Positions 42,240 to 52,133 are shown, counted from the stretch's first letter. The stretch: 64,000 nucleotides of DNA from Natrinema altunense (GCF_000731985.1 NZ_JNCS01000003.1:124001-188000), one strand, 5' to 3'. Translations and numbers: made by a program. Notes: generated by a model from the sequence alone, not told the origin.

Positions 42240-43958
42240 GTGGTATTTCAGCGAATGCGAGTTCCCGAGCGGTTGTCGTCGACGACTGTACGAAATCGAC
42301 AGCGAGGGGCCGACGGTCGCGGCCGAACGGACGAGGAGTCCGCGTCCGACGGCCCCAGCTGTCCCGGTTCGCTGATCGTTGTTTCGAACCGGCAACCGTA
42401 TCGTCACGAGTACCGAGACGAAGACGCCACCGCGCCGTCGGACGACGGCGCGACGAGCCCCGACGGAACGGGACCCCCGCGGACGGGAACGGACGGCGGT
42501 GGCCGTTCCGCGGCCGAGACGCAATCGATCACGGTCGACGAGCCGACAGGCGGTCTAACCGCGGGTCTCGATCCCGTCATGCAACGAACCGACGGGACCT
42601 GGATCGCCTGGGGCGACGGCGACGCTGACTTCGACGTGACCGACGAGCGGAACTGCGTGGCCGTCCCGCCGGATGAGGGGGCCTATACGCTCCGCCGGCT
42701 GGACCTCTCGGATGAAGCCGTCGACTCCTACTACTACGGGTTCAGTAATCGCGTGCTCTGGCCGCTCTGTCACGGCTTTCCCGACCTGATCGAGAACCGG
42801 CCGACCGACTTCGACTGGTACCGGACGGTCAACGAGCGCTTCGCCGAGGCGGTGGCCGACCACGCGACGGACGAGTCCGTCGTCTGGATGCAGGACTACC
42901 ACCTCGCGCTCGCGCCGCGGATGATTCGGAACTCGGTGCCCGCCGGGGCGACCGTCGCGCACTTCTGGCACATCCCGTGGCCGTCGCCGGCGACGTTCCG
43001 GCAGTGCCCCGCCGCCGGCCGCGTTCTCGAGGGGGTGCTGGGCAACGACCTGATCGGCTTCCACGTCGATCAGTACGCCGAGCAGTTCCTGCACTGCGTC
43101 GATCGCTTCCTCCCGACCGCGACCGTCGACCACTCCCATGGAACGGTTCGCTACGACGGGCAAACGACTCGCGTCGTGGCGACGCCGATGGGCGTCGATG
43201 CCGACGCGTACGAGCGGGACGCCCGGGCGGACGATCCCGACCGGCTTTCGGACCTACTCGAGGAGTACGGGATTCCCCAGGGGACGACGATCGGGCTGGG
43301 GCTGGACCGGCTCGACTACACGAAAGGTATTCCCGAACGGCTGGCGGCCCTCGAGCGACTCCTCGAGCGGAATCCGGAGTGGCGCGGCGCGTTTACTTTC
43401 GTCCAGAAGGCGACACCCTCCCGGACCGACATCGAAACCTACGAGCGATACGGCGAACTCGTCCGCGGCGAGGTCCGGCGGATCAACCGCCGCTTCGAAA
43501 CCGACGGCTGGCGACCGATCGTCTACACCGAGGACGTGCTGTCCCAGGCGGACATCTGCGCGCTCTACCGCCGCGCGGACGTGATGGTGGTCAGTCCGCT
43601 GATCGACGGCATGAACCTCGTCGCACAGGAGTACGTCGCCGCGAGCGTCGACGGCGACGACGCGCTGGTGCTGAGCGATCGGACCGGGGCGCACGAACGT
43701 CTTGGGTCGCACGCGCTGACGATCGATCCGACCGATATCGACGGGTTCGCGGCGCAACTCGAGCACGCGCTCTCGATGTCGTCGTACGAACGGCGACGGC
43801 GGATGAACACGCTCCGCCAGCGCGTGTTCGACGGCGACCTCGAGTCGTGGATGGCGACTCAGTTCGACTGGATCAGGCGGGTACACGGCGATCGTGGGCG
43901 CAGCGAAACGAACACCGACACCGACTCCGATTCCCGGGAACGGACGCCGCCGGTGTAG
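42240..43958 (+). CDS. otsA: Trehalose-6-phosphate synthase (GT20)
   Basis: This GT20 enzyme makes trehalose-6-phosphate from a nucleotide-glucose and glucose-6-phosphate. SLIVVSNRQPY, the family N-terminal core, starts near residue 44. WMQDYHL, HIPWPSP, IGFHVDQY, GLDRLDYTKGIPERL and SPLIDGMNLVAQEY match the donor and acceptor sites. An Asp/Gly/Thr-rich insertion (about 60-95) follows the first strand. The true start is uncertain: GTG at 42240 or ATG at 42255, both giving an unusual basic extension before the core. Trehalose serves as a compatible solute. otsB follows two bases downstream. Confidence 0.92.
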   Translation: MVFQRMRVPERLSSTTVRNRQRGADGRGRTDEESASDGPSCPGSLIVVSNRQPYRHEYRDEDATAPSDDGATSPDGTGPPRTGTDGGGRSAAETQSITVDEPTGGLTAGLDPVMQRTDGTWIAWGDGDADFDVTDERNCVAVPPDEGAYTLRRLDLSDEAVDSYYYGFSNRVLWPLCHGFPDLIENRPTDFDWYRTVNERFAEAVADHATDESVVWMQDYHLALAPRMIRNSVPAGATVAHFWHIPWPSPATFRQCPAAGRVLEGVLGNDLIGFHVDQYAEQFLHCVDRFLPTATVDHSHGTVRYDGQTTRVVATPMGVDADAYERDARADDPDRLSDLLEEYGIPQGTTIGLGLDRLDYTKGIPERLAALERLLERNPEWRGAFTFVQKATPSRTDIETYERYGELVRGEVRRINRRFETDGWRPIVYTEDVLSQADICALYRRADVMVVSPLIDGMNLVAQEYVAASVDGDDALVLSDRTGAHERLGSHALTIDPTDIDGFAAQLEHALSMSSYERRRRMNTLRQRVFDGDLESWMATQFDWIRRVHGDRGRSETNTDTDSDSRERTPPV

Positions 43959-43960
43959 CG

Positions 43961-44851
43961 ATGACTGCGACCGAGACAACGCCACGGCCGCTCTGGGAAC
44001 GGTTGTCGCGGGTCCGGGCGACGCTCGCGGACGCCGCTGGACTGCTGGTCTGTCTGGATTTCGACGGGACGCTCGCGCCGATCGTCGACGATCCGGATGC
44101 GGCGGTCCCGACCGAGTCGAATCAACGGGCAGTGACCGCGCTCGCGGAGACACCGGGCGTGACGACGGCGGTCGTCAGCGGGCGCGCACTGACGGACGTC
44201 CGCGAGCGGATCGACGGACCGACGATCTACGCCGGCAATCACGGACTGGAACTCGCTCGAAACGGGTCGGTCGCCGTCCATCCAGTTGCACGCAAACGTG
44301 CGATACGAGTCGAGCGACTCTGTGCGATGCTCGAGACCGTGCTGGTGTCCGTGCCGAACTGTCGGGTCGAGAACAAGCGCCTGACCGGAACGGTCCATCT
44401 CAGATCCGTTCCGGCGGCCGCCGAGACGACCGTCCGGCGGATCACCCACGATCTCGTCGACCGCTTCGGCGGTGACGTCCTCGAGATTTCGACCGGGAAA
44501 CGAATCCTCGAGATCGGACCCGATTTGCCGTGGGGCAAGGGCAACGCGGTCGAGTTGATCGCCGCCGCCGAGCCCCCCGGAACGGCCGTCGTCTACATCG
44601 GAGACGACGTTACCGACGAATCGGCGTTCCGTGCCGTCGAACCGGACGGAATCGGCATCCGAGTCGGCGACGACGCGCCCTCGAGTGCGTCCTATCGGGT
44701 CGCGTCACCCGCCGATGTCGCGTCGTTTCTCTCGTGGCTCGAAACGATCCAGAACGAACGCGGCAACCGAGTACGGCGACGAGGGCCCGAATCGGCTCTC
44801 GAGAGCGACTCGTGGTCACGCACGGATCACGAGGAAAACGGGAACGGCTAG
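43961..44851 (+). CDS. otsB: Trehalose-6-phosphate phosphatase (HAD superfamily)
   Basis: The 296-residue HAD phosphatase has the nucleophile motif DFDGT (33-37), VVSGR, GNHGLEL and the metal-binding GDDVTDE. It removes the phosphate from trehalose-6-phosphate. It begins two bases after otsA stops, so the two form an operon converting sugar phosphates to free trehalose. About 40 polar C-terminal residues (NRVRRRGPESALESDSW and beyond) look disordered. The start is the ATG at 43961. Confidence 0.93.
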   Translation: MTATETTPRPLWERLSRVRATLADAAGLLVCLDFDGTLAPIVDDPDAAVPTESNQRAVTALAETPGVTTAVVSGRALTDVRERIDGPTIYAGNHGLELARNGSVAVHPVARKRAIRVERLCAMLETVLVSVPNCRVENKRLTGTVHLRSVPAAAETTVRRITHDLVDRFGGDVLEISTGKRILEIGPDLPWGKGNAVELIAAAEPPGTAVVYIGDDVTDESAFRAVEPDGIGIRVGDDAPSSASYRVASPADVASFLSWLETIQNERGNRVRRRGPESALESDSWSRTDHEENGNG

Positions 44852-45074
44852 AGTGGGGCGGGTGGGAGCCGAGTATGGGCAAATCGGGACCGAGTCCGGT
44901 ATGGGGGAGCGGCGTACCGGGACTCTGCTCGGTCCGGCACTGACGGTCGGGGAACCGTCCGCGATCGCTCGGCCCACCCACCGGGATCGTATGTACGCCC
45001 ACTACTTAAGGTTGCTGATGGGAATAACCAACAGAAACAACTCGTCTCGAGCCGAAAGTATTAGTTACCACTGG

Positions 45075-45081
45075 AAATATA
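45075..45081 (+). promoter_or_regulatory. TATA-like element of the winged-helix regulator at 45105
   Basis: AAATATA lies about 27-30 nt before the GTG at 45105, matching a leaderless transcript. Confidence 0.6.
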
Positions 45082-45089
45082 GTCCGGTA

Positions 45090-45109
45090 CGAGAGTGAAC
45101 GAGAGTGAA
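45090..45109 (+). promoter_or_regulatory. Tandem decamer overlapping the start of the winged-helix gene
   Basis: CGAGAGTGAA occurs twice without a gap (45090-45099 and 45100-45109), the second copy spanning the GTG start. This could be the regulator's own operator. Confidence 0.4.
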
Positions 45110-45455
45110 ACTCCGCCAACCAACTGATTTCCTGATTCTCGAGGCGCTCGAGGACAAGGGACGAAACGTCGCAACGAACCTGGCTGCACACACGGGAAAG
45201 AGCCGAAAGAACATCAACACCAGACTGCCGGTGCTCGAGGATTACGGGCTCGTCCGGAAGATCGGTCCCGCCGAGCGATCCGGTCTCTACGAGATCTCCT
45301 CGACGGGGAAGGCGGCGCTGGTGTACCGAGACCAGTACGACGAAGTCGACGACTTCGAGGCGCTCATCGACGGGCCAAACGCCGCCGCGGACCAGAACGG
45401 AGAGTCCCAGGCCAGTTTCGCCCGCGGTGAGAACGACGACGAAACCGACGAATAA
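45105..45455 (+). CDS. Winged-helix regulator (PhiH1-repressor-like)
   Basis: The 116-residue protein has a winged helix (MKLRQPTDFLILEALEDKGRNVATNLAAHTGKSRKNINTRLPVLEDYGLVRKI) followed by an acidic tail. This form is common among small haloarchaeal phage-repressor-like proteins. A GTG start at 45105 is supported by the TATA element. Adjacent genes are otsB upstream on the same strand, with a 253-bp gap, and a metallopeptidase on the opposite strand. It may regulate itself through the tandem repeat at its start. Confidence 0.85.
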   Translation: MKLRQPTDFLILEALEDKGRNVATNLAAHTGKSRKNINTRLPVLEDYGLVRKIGPAERSGLYEISSTGKAALVYRDQYDEVDDFEALIDGPNAAADQNGESQASFARGENDDETDE

Positions 45456-45509
45456 CCGCACGGCCGTTCGATCGCGCCGTCGGCCGTTCGGTATCGGCCG
45501 TAGTGGCAA

Positions 45510-46313
45510 CTATCCGGTCGCGATCGGGTCTCGATCCGTTCCGACGGCGTCCGAGAAGAGTCCGCCGTCGTACGTCGCGAGTTCGCGGCGGGCACACGCC
45601 GAGAAAGCGAAGCTGAGCCGTTTCTCGAGTCCGTCCGACATCGGCGGCATCGCCGACCCGCAACGGGCACGATCGGCCCGGTACGACGGGTCCCACGCGT
45701 AGCTACTGAGCATCGGCGTCGCGATCACGGCTTCGCCGTCGCGGATCGCCACGCCGTGTTCGTGGTCCAACCCGAGTGCGTGTCCGATCTCGTGAACGAG
45801 GACCTGCATCGTTCGCGTCGGTGCCGTGTTCGGGACGATCCACCGCGTGCCGTCGATGAGCGACGCGTCGAACGGCTCGAGGTCGGCGATGTGTCGTGCC
45901 CCGCCGACGGATGCAATGTGTGGGACCCCGTATCCGGTCGGTGCTTCCCCCATCCGTCCGTCGGTCACCAGCAAGTTGACGTCCGCCACCGGCTCGAGAT
46001 CGCGTCGGCCGAGTCCACCCGCCACGACGGCCTTCGGCCACTCTCCGCGGGTCATGAGCCGGGCGGCATTCTCGGTCGAGACCGCGACGGTCCCGCCGAA
46101 AGAGAGGTCGACCGTCCAGTGCTCGAGAGAGCGGATCGCCGCGAGGTACTCGCGGATGCGGTCGGTGACTCCCTCGTAGGTCGCGGCCCGCTCCGAGAGC
46201 CAGATCCGAACGGAGAGCGTTTCGGGTGGCTCGCGCGACGCCTCCGACAGCGCCCCAAGCGAAACCATCGAGCCGAGCGCTCCGAGGACCACGCGACGCG
46301 TCATTCGTGTCAT
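45510..46313 (-). CDS. Secreted zinc metallopeptidase (metzincin-like)
   Basis: The 267-residue protein has a Tat-type signal (MTRRVVLGALGSMVSLGA) and the metzincin zinc motif HEIGHALGLDH (His174, Glu175, His178, His184). A Met-turn-like IATPMLS follows near residue 201. These suit a matrixin/archaemetzincin-type endopeptidase acting outside the cell. Length and composition are typical of haloarchaeal secreted members. The start is the ATG at 46313; a second in-frame ATG three codons later (46304) is also possible. A small hypothetical gene ends 39 bp upstream on the same strand. Confidence 0.85.
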   Translation of the reverse strand: MTRMTRRVVLGALGSMVSLGALSEASREPPETLSVRIWLSERAATYEGVTDRIREYLAAIRSLEHWTVDLSFGGTVAVSTENAARLMTRGEWPKAVVAGGLGRRDLEPVADVNLLVTDGRMGEAPTGYGVPHIASVGGARHIADLEPFDASLIDGTRWIVPNTAPTRTMQVLVHEIGHALGLDHEHGVAIRDGEAVIATPMLSSYAWDPSYRADRARCGSAMPPMSDGLEKRLSFAFSACARRELATYDGGLFSDAVGTDRDPIATG

Positions 46314-46352
46314 CGTACTGCTGGACTCCCGTTGCGGGTGGACATCGACGGA

Positions 46353-46706
46353 CTACCCCTCGTGTCCGGTTACACCGCTTCGCTCACCGTCGGCCAGCGG
46401 TGTGCGCGGTGCCGTTACGGACGGCCCCGCTCGAGTATCGACGACTCGAGCGCGGTCGTCGGCGACGCGAATTTCGACGCCGGCGGGCAATTCGGCGGGC
46501 TCGATCCCCGCGAGCAAGAGCAACGCCCCGTCCCGGGTTTCGACCAGCACCTTCTCGGGAGCCTGCTGTCGCAGACAGAGCGTCCACGCGCCGGTTCGAA
46601 GTCGCCGTTCGATCTGCCAGTCGGTGACGTACCGCCCGTCGGTTCCTTCGAAGAGAGTGTCAACGGGTGGCACGAACACGCCCCTCCGCCACTCGCAGGG
46701 TGGCAC
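46353..46706 (-). CDS. Small hypothetical protein upstream of the metallopeptidase
   Basis: This 117-residue frame (GTG start) contains TDWQIERRLRTGAWTLCLRQQAPEKVLVETRDGALLLLAGIEPAELPAGVEI. This has alternating β-strand character and haloarchaeal composition. I do not recognise a family. It ends 39 bp before the metallopeptidase start, so the two may be co-transcribed, but no shared function is evident. The start is poorly defined because the N-terminal 15 residues are not convincing. Confidence is moderate because other frames here are also open. Confidence 0.5.
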   Translation of the reverse strand: MPPCEWRRGVFVPPVDTLFEGTDGRYVTDWQIERRLRTGAWTLCLRQQAPEKVLVETRDGALLLLAGIEPAELPAGVEIRVADDRARVVDTRAGPSVTAPRTPLADGERSGVTGHEG

Positions 46707-46933
46707 GCAGCTCCGGTTTCCGAACGGTCGTCGTCATTTCCTTCGATCGATGCGCTCCCGACCGGATCGGTGCTGGGGTTCATATGGCACGCTTTAAAGA
46801 AAACGTGACTATCAGACGAACCCGAATGCCACGCCGAAATCGAACGGATCGGCTACGGCTGGCCGAGGGTGGAGTCGTTATGGGACGACGGAGCCCGCTT
46901 TCGACGGCCGGCGACGGCGACCGCTCCCCCGCG

Positions 46934-48955
46934 TTAGTTGTGGCCGCCGTTCTCGAAGAACTCCCCGAGAATCGCTTTGAGTCCCTTTCGAAGGTGCTGG
47001 TGCATCGTCGGCGGTGAGATGTCCATCGCCTCCGCGATCTCTTCACCGGTGCTTTCGCGGGGCCAGTCGAAGAACCCGCCGTAGTACGCGAGGCGCAACG
47101 TCGTGAGCTGCCGATCGGTGAGTCGATCGAGGATTCGGTTTCGGCGCTGGGCCGCCGTCCGGACCGGCCGATCGACTTCGCGTCTGGCGACGAGTTCGGT
47201 GTTTTCGTAGATGACGGTCAGTGCCTCCGCGATTTCGCGGACATCGGCGTCCTGGGAGACCTCGACGAGACAGGTCCCGACCCCCGACTCGACCGTCACG
47301 TCTCGGATCGTCGCCCCATGGTTCGCGAGCGTCCGGACTCCGGATTTGGCCAACTGCATCTCGAGCGTACAGCTTTCCTCGCCGTCGTGAATGAGTCGAC
47401 ACCGCTCGATGGACTCGTGGTCGCGCGCCTTTTCGAGGACCGTCTCGCCGTCCAGTCCGTCGACCGTCACGTACTGGAAGGTCCGTCCGTTGGCCGTGGT
47501 GCCGGCCCACTCGAGCGAGCAGGTGCAGTCGTACGCTTCGGAGAGGTCAAACGAGAACGTCTCGCCGCCGTCGATCCGGAACTCGAGTTCGACGACGGTG
47601 TCGGAAAAGAGCAGTTGACGGTTCTTCACCGCCATGATGGTAAAGCCGATCGTCTCGCCGAGCAGCCTGAACCCGGCCCGCTCGCGCTCGCTGAAGGCGT
47701 CGTCTCGGCTTGCGAGGACGGTGAGCACGCCGTAGGTCGCGTCCTCGTGGGTGATCGGGACGGCGATCGCGGATCTGACGTCGTCCTCGCGGGCGGCCTC
47801 CTGAAGCGGTTCGGGGACCGTCCCGCCCTCGTGGATCCGGTTCGTCGTTCGAATCTCACCGGTCTGGACCGCCCGCGTGACCGGCCGCTCCTGATCGACC
47901 GTGAGATCCCGGACGCCGTCGAGATAGGTCTCCGCCTCCCCAGCCCCGGTCCGATAGGACAGCCGCCCGTCGCCGGCCCGTTCGGCGATCCACGACCCGC
48001 AATAGAGGTCGGAATCGACGAGTTGCTCGCAAACCTCGCGTTCGATGGCATCCCGGGCCGGTGCCTCGACGAGCGTTTCGATCACCTGCCGGACGACCGC
48101 GTTGATCCGGTTGAGCGTCTCGAGTTGGTCCTGTCGCGATCGGAGTTGCCGTTCGCGCTGTACCCGCTCGGTGATATCCCGGGCCAGCCAGACGACGGCG
48201 CGTCGTCCCTGAATTCGCTGGTCGATCGGGACGACGCGGGCCTCGAACCGGCGGGGACCTTCGGTCGTCTCCGCGTCGTACTCGACCGACTGGACGTCGT
48301 CCGTTCGGATCGCCCGATCGATACAGTCCTGTAGCTTCGTGGCGACCTGAGCGGGGAAGGCATCCTCGAGTTGGGACCCCGGAAGGTCGTCGGCCGCCGT
48401 CGAGTACAGGTCGGCCGAATCGGGCCGGGCCTTCGCCTCGAGATAGGTGCCGTTCTCGCCGATGACGAACGCTTCGTCGGGCAACTCGTTTGCGAGGATG
48501 CGGTGATATCGGCCGTCGTCGGCCGACGGCGACTGGGGCTGGGACCGGATCGTCGCGACGATTCGATCGATCGGGTCCTCGTCGCCGGCCGTCGGCACGT
48601 AGTCGGTCGCGTCGGCCCTGAGAGCGACGGTCGCGAGCCGCTCGCTTCCCTTTGGGGGCGCGACGATCGTCGGGACGGTCGCCATCCGAGCGTGAACGCG
48701 CTGCAGAATCGTCTGTATTTCGCCGGGACAGTCGAGTTCGAGGACGACACCGCTCGGGACGGTCGCCGCCGTTTCACCGTCCGCGTCGGGCGGATCGGTA
48801 GCGTCCGTCCCCAAGCTGTCCTCGAGGTCCCCTGTCGCGGGGAGCGTTCGAACCTCGTGGTCGGTTGTCCGCTCGAGTCGCGAGCGGAGTTCGCTTGTCT
48901 GTTCTCGAACGTCCGTTACGACGATGATCGGCCCGGATCGATGTGTAGCGGTCAT
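46934..48955 (-). CDS. PAS-GAF Bat-type transcriptional regulator
   Basis: This 673-residue protein opens with a receiver-like segment (about 8-130) whose phosphoacceptor site is not typical. A PAS domain (about 150-260) ending ARDITERVQRERQL follows, then a GAF domain (about 290-440), a β-rich Bat domain, and a C-terminal HTH (LTDRQLTTLRLAYYGGFFDWPRESTGEEIAEAMDIS). The HTH closely resembles that of the 1075-residue protein at 30466-33693, so the two are paralogues. It probably senses small molecules or redox and regulates transcription directly. The start is the ATG at 48955. Confidence 0.88.
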   Translation of the reverse strand: MTATHRSGPIIVVTDVREQTSELRSRLERTTDHEVRTLPATGDLEDSLGTDATDPPDADGETAATVPSGVVLELDCPGEIQTILQRVHARMATVPTIVAPPKGSERLATVALRADATDYVPTAGDEDPIDRIVATIRSQPQSPSADDGRYHRILANELPDEAFVIGENGTYLEAKARPDSADLYSTAADDLPGSQLEDAFPAQVATKLQDCIDRAIRTDDVQSVEYDAETTEGPRRFEARVVPIDQRIQGRRAVVWLARDITERVQRERQLRSRQDQLETLNRINAVVRQVIETLVEAPARDAIEREVCEQLVDSDLYCGSWIAERAGDGRLSYRTGAGEAETYLDGVRDLTVDQERPVTRAVQTGEIRTTNRIHEGGTVPEPLQEAAREDDVRSAIAVPITHEDATYGVLTVLASRDDAFSERERAGFRLLGETIGFTIMAVKNRQLLFSDTVVELEFRIDGGETFSFDLSEAYDCTCSLEWAGTTANGRTFQYVTVDGLDGETVLEKARDHESIERCRLIHDGEESCTLEMQLAKSGVRTLANHGATIRDVTVESGVGTCLVEVSQDADVREIAEALTVIYENTELVARREVDRPVRTAAQRRNRILDRLTDRQLTTLRLAYYGGFFDWPRESTGEEIAEAMDISPPTMHQHLRKGLKAILGEFFENGGHN

Positions 48956-49104
48956 CCTATCTCCTCCCTGTCCCGCATGAACGCGGACGGATTCAGCCAA
49001 CGAGACTCTATTCTAGCAAGACATGTTGTGGAATAAAAGCTTACTGGTCGTTTCGTGCCCGTTCGGCGAGTCCCGGCGTGATTTCGTCACCGACCTCGGA
49101 ACCG

Positions 49105-49362
49105 TCACGCGTCCATCTCACCTCGATCTCGAAGCTCCGCGAGCAGGTCGTCGACGAGCGATTCGACGTCGTCGTACGGAAAGTCGCCGCCGGACGTCTT
49201 CGCGTGCAGTTCCATCACGGTCATCGAGAACTCGCCGGATTCGAACGTCGTTCCGGGTCCGTCCGGCAGCGCCGGAACCAGTTCCATCGGTCCCGCAACC
49301 GGGTACTCGGCACCCTCGAACGCGTCGACCAGTTGCGCGCGGAGTTCGGCTTCGTCCGTCAT
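49105..49362 (-). CDS. MTH865-like small protein
   Basis: The 85-residue protein begins MTDEAELRAQLVDAFEGAEYPVAGPMELVPALPDGPGT and continues GEFSMTVMELHAKTSGGDFPYDD. The pattern agrees with archaeal MTH865-family proteins, small acidic helical proteins of unknown function. The ATG at 49362 is chosen; the upstream in-frame extension lacks acidic composition. It stands alone between a Bat-type regulator and a ribbon-helix-helix gene. Confidence 0.8.
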   Translation of the reverse strand: MTDEAELRAQLVDAFEGAEYPVAGPMELVPALPDGPGTTFESGEFSMTVMELHAKTSGGDFPYDDVESLVDDLLAELRDRGEMDA

Positions 49363-49533
49363 CAGGGACCACAGTTCGACTCCGAAACGGATAAGCGTGC
49401 AGGTGCTAGCCGGTTCCGAACTGCGGAACGCGCAACCGTACGACATCGGGACGGCCCGCTCCCCGACGCGAGCAGGGCCCTACTGGTTCCGTCCGCTCGA
49501 GCGCTTCGGCTTCGAAACGACGCTGAACAGTAG

Positions 49534-49545
49534 AAACAATAATTA
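49534..49545 (+). promoter_or_regulatory. TATA-like element of the ribbon-helix-helix gene
   Basis: AAACAATAATTA lies 25-36 nt before the ATG at 49570, fitting a leaderless transcript. Confidence 0.5.
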
Positions 49546-49569
49546 GTCAGCGGCGACCAGTGTCGGGGT

Positions 49570-49959
49570 ATGGCGAAGGATACCGTCAGGTACCCCGACG
49601 ACGTGGTCGAAGAGATCGACGCGCTCGTCGAAGACGGTATGTTCGAGAGTAAATCCGAGTTCTATCGCTTCTCCGCGGAGTACGTGCTCACCCTGATCGA
49701 CTCCGACCACGAGGTGAAGACGTTCAACTTCGACGAGATCAAGTCCGAACTCGATATCAGCCAGGAAGACCACGCCAAAGCGCTCGGGGCCGACGGTGGT
49801 ACGTTCTTCCTCGACGCAGTGATAAACGTTCGAAAACACGGCCTGCGCGGCAACTACGAAGCTGCCGAACGGTTCATCGACACCCACTACGACGAGACCG
49901 ATCAGGAGTGTATCATTCTCGAGGAACTGCTCGGCACCTATCGGGGCGAGTCGGGCTAG
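49570..49959 (+). CDS. Ribbon-helix-helix (CopG/CdrS-like) DNA-binding protein
   Basis: The 129-residue protein starts with a ribbon-helix-helix domain (MAKDTVRYPDDVVEEIDALVEDGMFESKSEFYRFSAEYVLTLI). A helical C-terminal domain of about 85 residues (KSELDISQEDHAKALGADGGTFFLDAVINVRKHG) follows. Small haloarchaeal RHH proteins of this type include CdrS-related regulators of cell division genes, but no ftsZ is nearby and I infer only DNA binding. It converges on the cobyric acid synthase gene. Confidence 0.82.
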   Translation: MAKDTVRYPDDVVEEIDALVEDGMFESKSEFYRFSAEYVLTLIDSDHEVKTFNFDEIKSELDISQEDHAKALGADGGTFFLDAVINVRKHGLRGNYEAAERFIDTHYDETDQECIILEELLGTYRGESG

Positions 49960-50036
49960 GCGACGGTCACTCGCGTCCGTCGTCCCGCTCCGAACCGTTC
50001 TGGACGTTTTCTCCGCGATCGTTTCCATCGGGTCAG

Positions 50037-51641
50037 TCAGTTCGGATCGAACGGGCCGCCGAGCACGGCCAGATCGACGTTCTCGCCGACGAGCTGCGCC
50101 GCACGATCGTACGGCGTCGCGCCAGTCACGTCCGCCTCGGCTGCTGTGGACGTCGCACACGCGGGCCGATCGACGCCGGCCGTCGACGCGACGTGCTCGA
50201 GAAACGCCGTTCGGACCGACTCGTTGTCGAACAGGCCGTGCAGATATGTCCCGAGTATCCGTCCGCGGGCCGCGCTCGAGTCGCCCAGCGGCCGGGTCAC
50301 GTCGCCGACGGCCGTCGTTCGCCCCGCGTGGATCTCGTAGCCCGAAGCGGGACCGTCGGCTCCCGACAGCAGCGGCGAGGCGGTCCCGTCGACGGGAACC
50401 GTCGTCCGCTCGAGGCGCTTGTTCCCCTCGAAGCGGGTTTCGACGGGTAACAGCCCCAGTCCGTCGACGACATCGTCCGCGCCCGTTCCCTCGAGCGCGG
50501 CGTTGGTGATCCGGTCGCCGAGCATTTGATAGCCGCCACAGACGCCGACGACCGGGCCGTCGAAGGCCGCGAGCGCGTCGGGGAACCCCGCTTCGTGAAG
50601 CGCCAGAAGGTCGTCGACCGTGTTCTTCGTCCCCGGAACGACGACCGCGTCGGCGTCGACGCCAGCGAGGGGAGCAGCGTCGCCGTCGCCGACCGGCACG
50701 TATACCACCGAAACGCCGGGTTCATCCGCCAACGCCTCGAGATCGGTCGCGTTCGAGATTCTGGGCAGTCGGGGGACGGCGATCCGAATCCGGCGGTCCG
50801 CGGGCACGTCGTCGTCCTCGCCGACGACGCCGCGTTCTTCGGTCCCGGGGAGGCCGACGCTGTCCTCCTCGGGAAGCCCCGGGTCGTCGTAGGGTATCAC
50901 GCCGAGGATCGGGACGCCGGTCCTCGACTCGAGTTCCTCGATCCCGGGCTCGAGCAGCGACGGATCGCCCCGAAATTTCGTAATCACCGCGCCGACGATC
51001 CGCTCGCGGATGTCCTCGGGGACGAGTTCGATCGTACCGTAGAGGCTGGCGAAGGCCCCGCCGCGTTCGATATCGACCAGCAAGAGGATGTCGGCGTCCG
51101 CGAACGCGGCGGTCTCGACGTTCGCGAGGTCCCGATCGTGGAGATTGATTTCGCCGATGCTACCCGCACCCTCGGCGACGATCACATCGGTATCGGCGGC
51201 CAGCCTGCGGTAGGACGCTTCGGCGGCCTCGCGCGCTCGCTCCCAGTAGTCCTCGTAGTAGGTGCCGGCGGGCACGTGGTCGTGGGCCGTTCCGTGCACC
51301 ACCAGCTGGCTCTCGCCGTCGCCCCGGGGCTTGAGGAGAACGGGATTACAGTCCGTCGTCGGCGTGATCCGGGCTGCGCGAGCCTGTACGAACTGCGAAA
51401 CGCCGATTTCGCCCCACTGATCGTCGGTGGTATCGCTGTCTCCCTCATCACCGCTCCGTTCGCTATTCGGCTGGCCATCCGCGTCCGGCCGCACGACGAC
51501 TCGAGCGTTGTTGCTCATGTTCTGGCCCTTGAACGGGGCGACGTCGATTCCGCGATCGGCGAGCAGCCTGCAGAGGCCGGCCGCGACCGTCGACTTGCCG
51601 ACGTGGCTCGCGGTTCCGGCGACGAGGAGAGTTTTGGTCAT
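50037..51641 (-). CDS. cobQ/cbiP: Cobyric acid synthase
   Basis: The 534-residue enzyme amidates adenosyl-cobyrinic acid a,c-diamide at four sites during cobalamin synthesis. It has a dethiobiotin-synthetase-like P-loop ([12 protein letters not shown] at about 7-18), the [10 protein letters not shown] motif, and a glutaminase domain with [10 protein letters not shown] containing the catalytic Cys. A His later in the protein completes the triad. An insertion of about 30 acidic residues follows the NNARV segment. It lies 66 nt downstream of an AT-rich toxin-antitoxin pair on the same strand. The start is the ATG at 51641. Confidence 0.95.
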   Translation of the reverse strand: MTKTLLVAGTASHVGKSTVAAGLCRLLADRGIDVAPFKGQNMSNNARVVVRPDADGQPNSERSGDEGDSDTTDDQWGEIGVSQFVQARAARITPTTDCNPVLLKPRGDGESQLVVHGTAHDHVPAGTYYEDYWERAREAAEASYRRLAADTDVIVAEGAGSIGEINLHDRDLANVETAAFADADILLLVDIERGGAFASLYGTIELVPEDIRERIVGAVITKFRGDPSLLEPGIEELESRTGVPILGVIPYDDPGLPEEDSVGLPGTEERGVVGEDDDVPADRRIRIAVPRLPRISNATDLEALADEPGVSVVYVPVGDGDAAPLAGVDADAVVVPGTKNTVDDLLALHEAGFPDALAAFDGPVVGVCGGYQMLGDRITNAALEGTGADDVVDGLGLLPVETRFEGNKRLERTTVPVDGTASPLLSGADGPASGYEIHAGRTTAVGDVTRPLGDSSAARGRILGTYLHGLFDNESVRTAFLEHVASTAGVDRPACATSTAAEADVTGATPYDRAAQLVGENVDLAVLGGPFDPN

Positions 51642-51707
51642 CCGCGTTGGGCGGTACTTGAGTAGCGGAAGGTATCGTCCTATCGGTTCGTGTTCATACC
51701 GCACTCG

Positions 51708-52133
51708 TTATCTCAGAGAACTGGTACGCACGTTATCCACTGAAATATCTTGATCACATGCGGAATCACGAAGCGCGCTATCTTCAGTCACCAGTGTGAG
51801 ATCATTCCGCTCTGCAGTAGCAAGATAAGCCGCGTCATAGAACGTGAGTCCGTTTGCTTGAGCGACATCCATTGTTGGAGGGAGGTTTTCGTTAATCACG
51901 GTACTCAGTCTCATTTCCGTCCCAAGTCGATCGAGAATATCAATCGCGTCTTCCAACTCATCATCAGTCAGATTATCGTTGACCATCCCAATCTTCCAAA
52001 GCGAATTCGCTACCTCATACATCGTCAAATCTAATATATATTCGTCAAACAAGATGCTGATGTCTAAATCGGAACCACTTTCGCCAATGAGTATATCTAC
52101 CACAGAGCTAGCGTCAAAGACATATTCAGGCAT
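51708..52133 (-). CDS. vapC: VapC-type PIN-domain toxin
   Basis: The 141-residue protein has the PIN ribonuclease acidic residues Asp7 (YVFDAS), Glu40 (MYEVAN), Asp100 (FYDAAYLATA) and Asp118 (TEDSAL), so the active site looks intact. VapC toxins cleave tRNA or other RNAs unless bound by VapB. The gene overlaps the antitoxin gene by one base. The DNA is visibly more AT-rich than neighbouring genes, with many A/T-ending codons, which points to horizontal acquisition. Confidence 0.92.
   Translation of the reverse strand: MPEYVFDASSVVDILIGESGSDLDISILFDEYILDLTMYEVANSLWKIGMVNDNLTDDELEDAIDILDRLGTEMRLSTVINENLPPTMDVAQANGLTFYDAAYLATAERNDLTLVTEDSALRDSACDQDISVDNVRTSSLR

Noticed and set aside
46415-46783. 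Alternative minus-strand 122-codon frame over the hypothetical at 46353-46706
   Set aside because: It is Ser/Arg/Pro-rich and cysteine-laden. The chosen frame has strand-like hydrophobic periodicity and sits next to the metallopeptidase gene.
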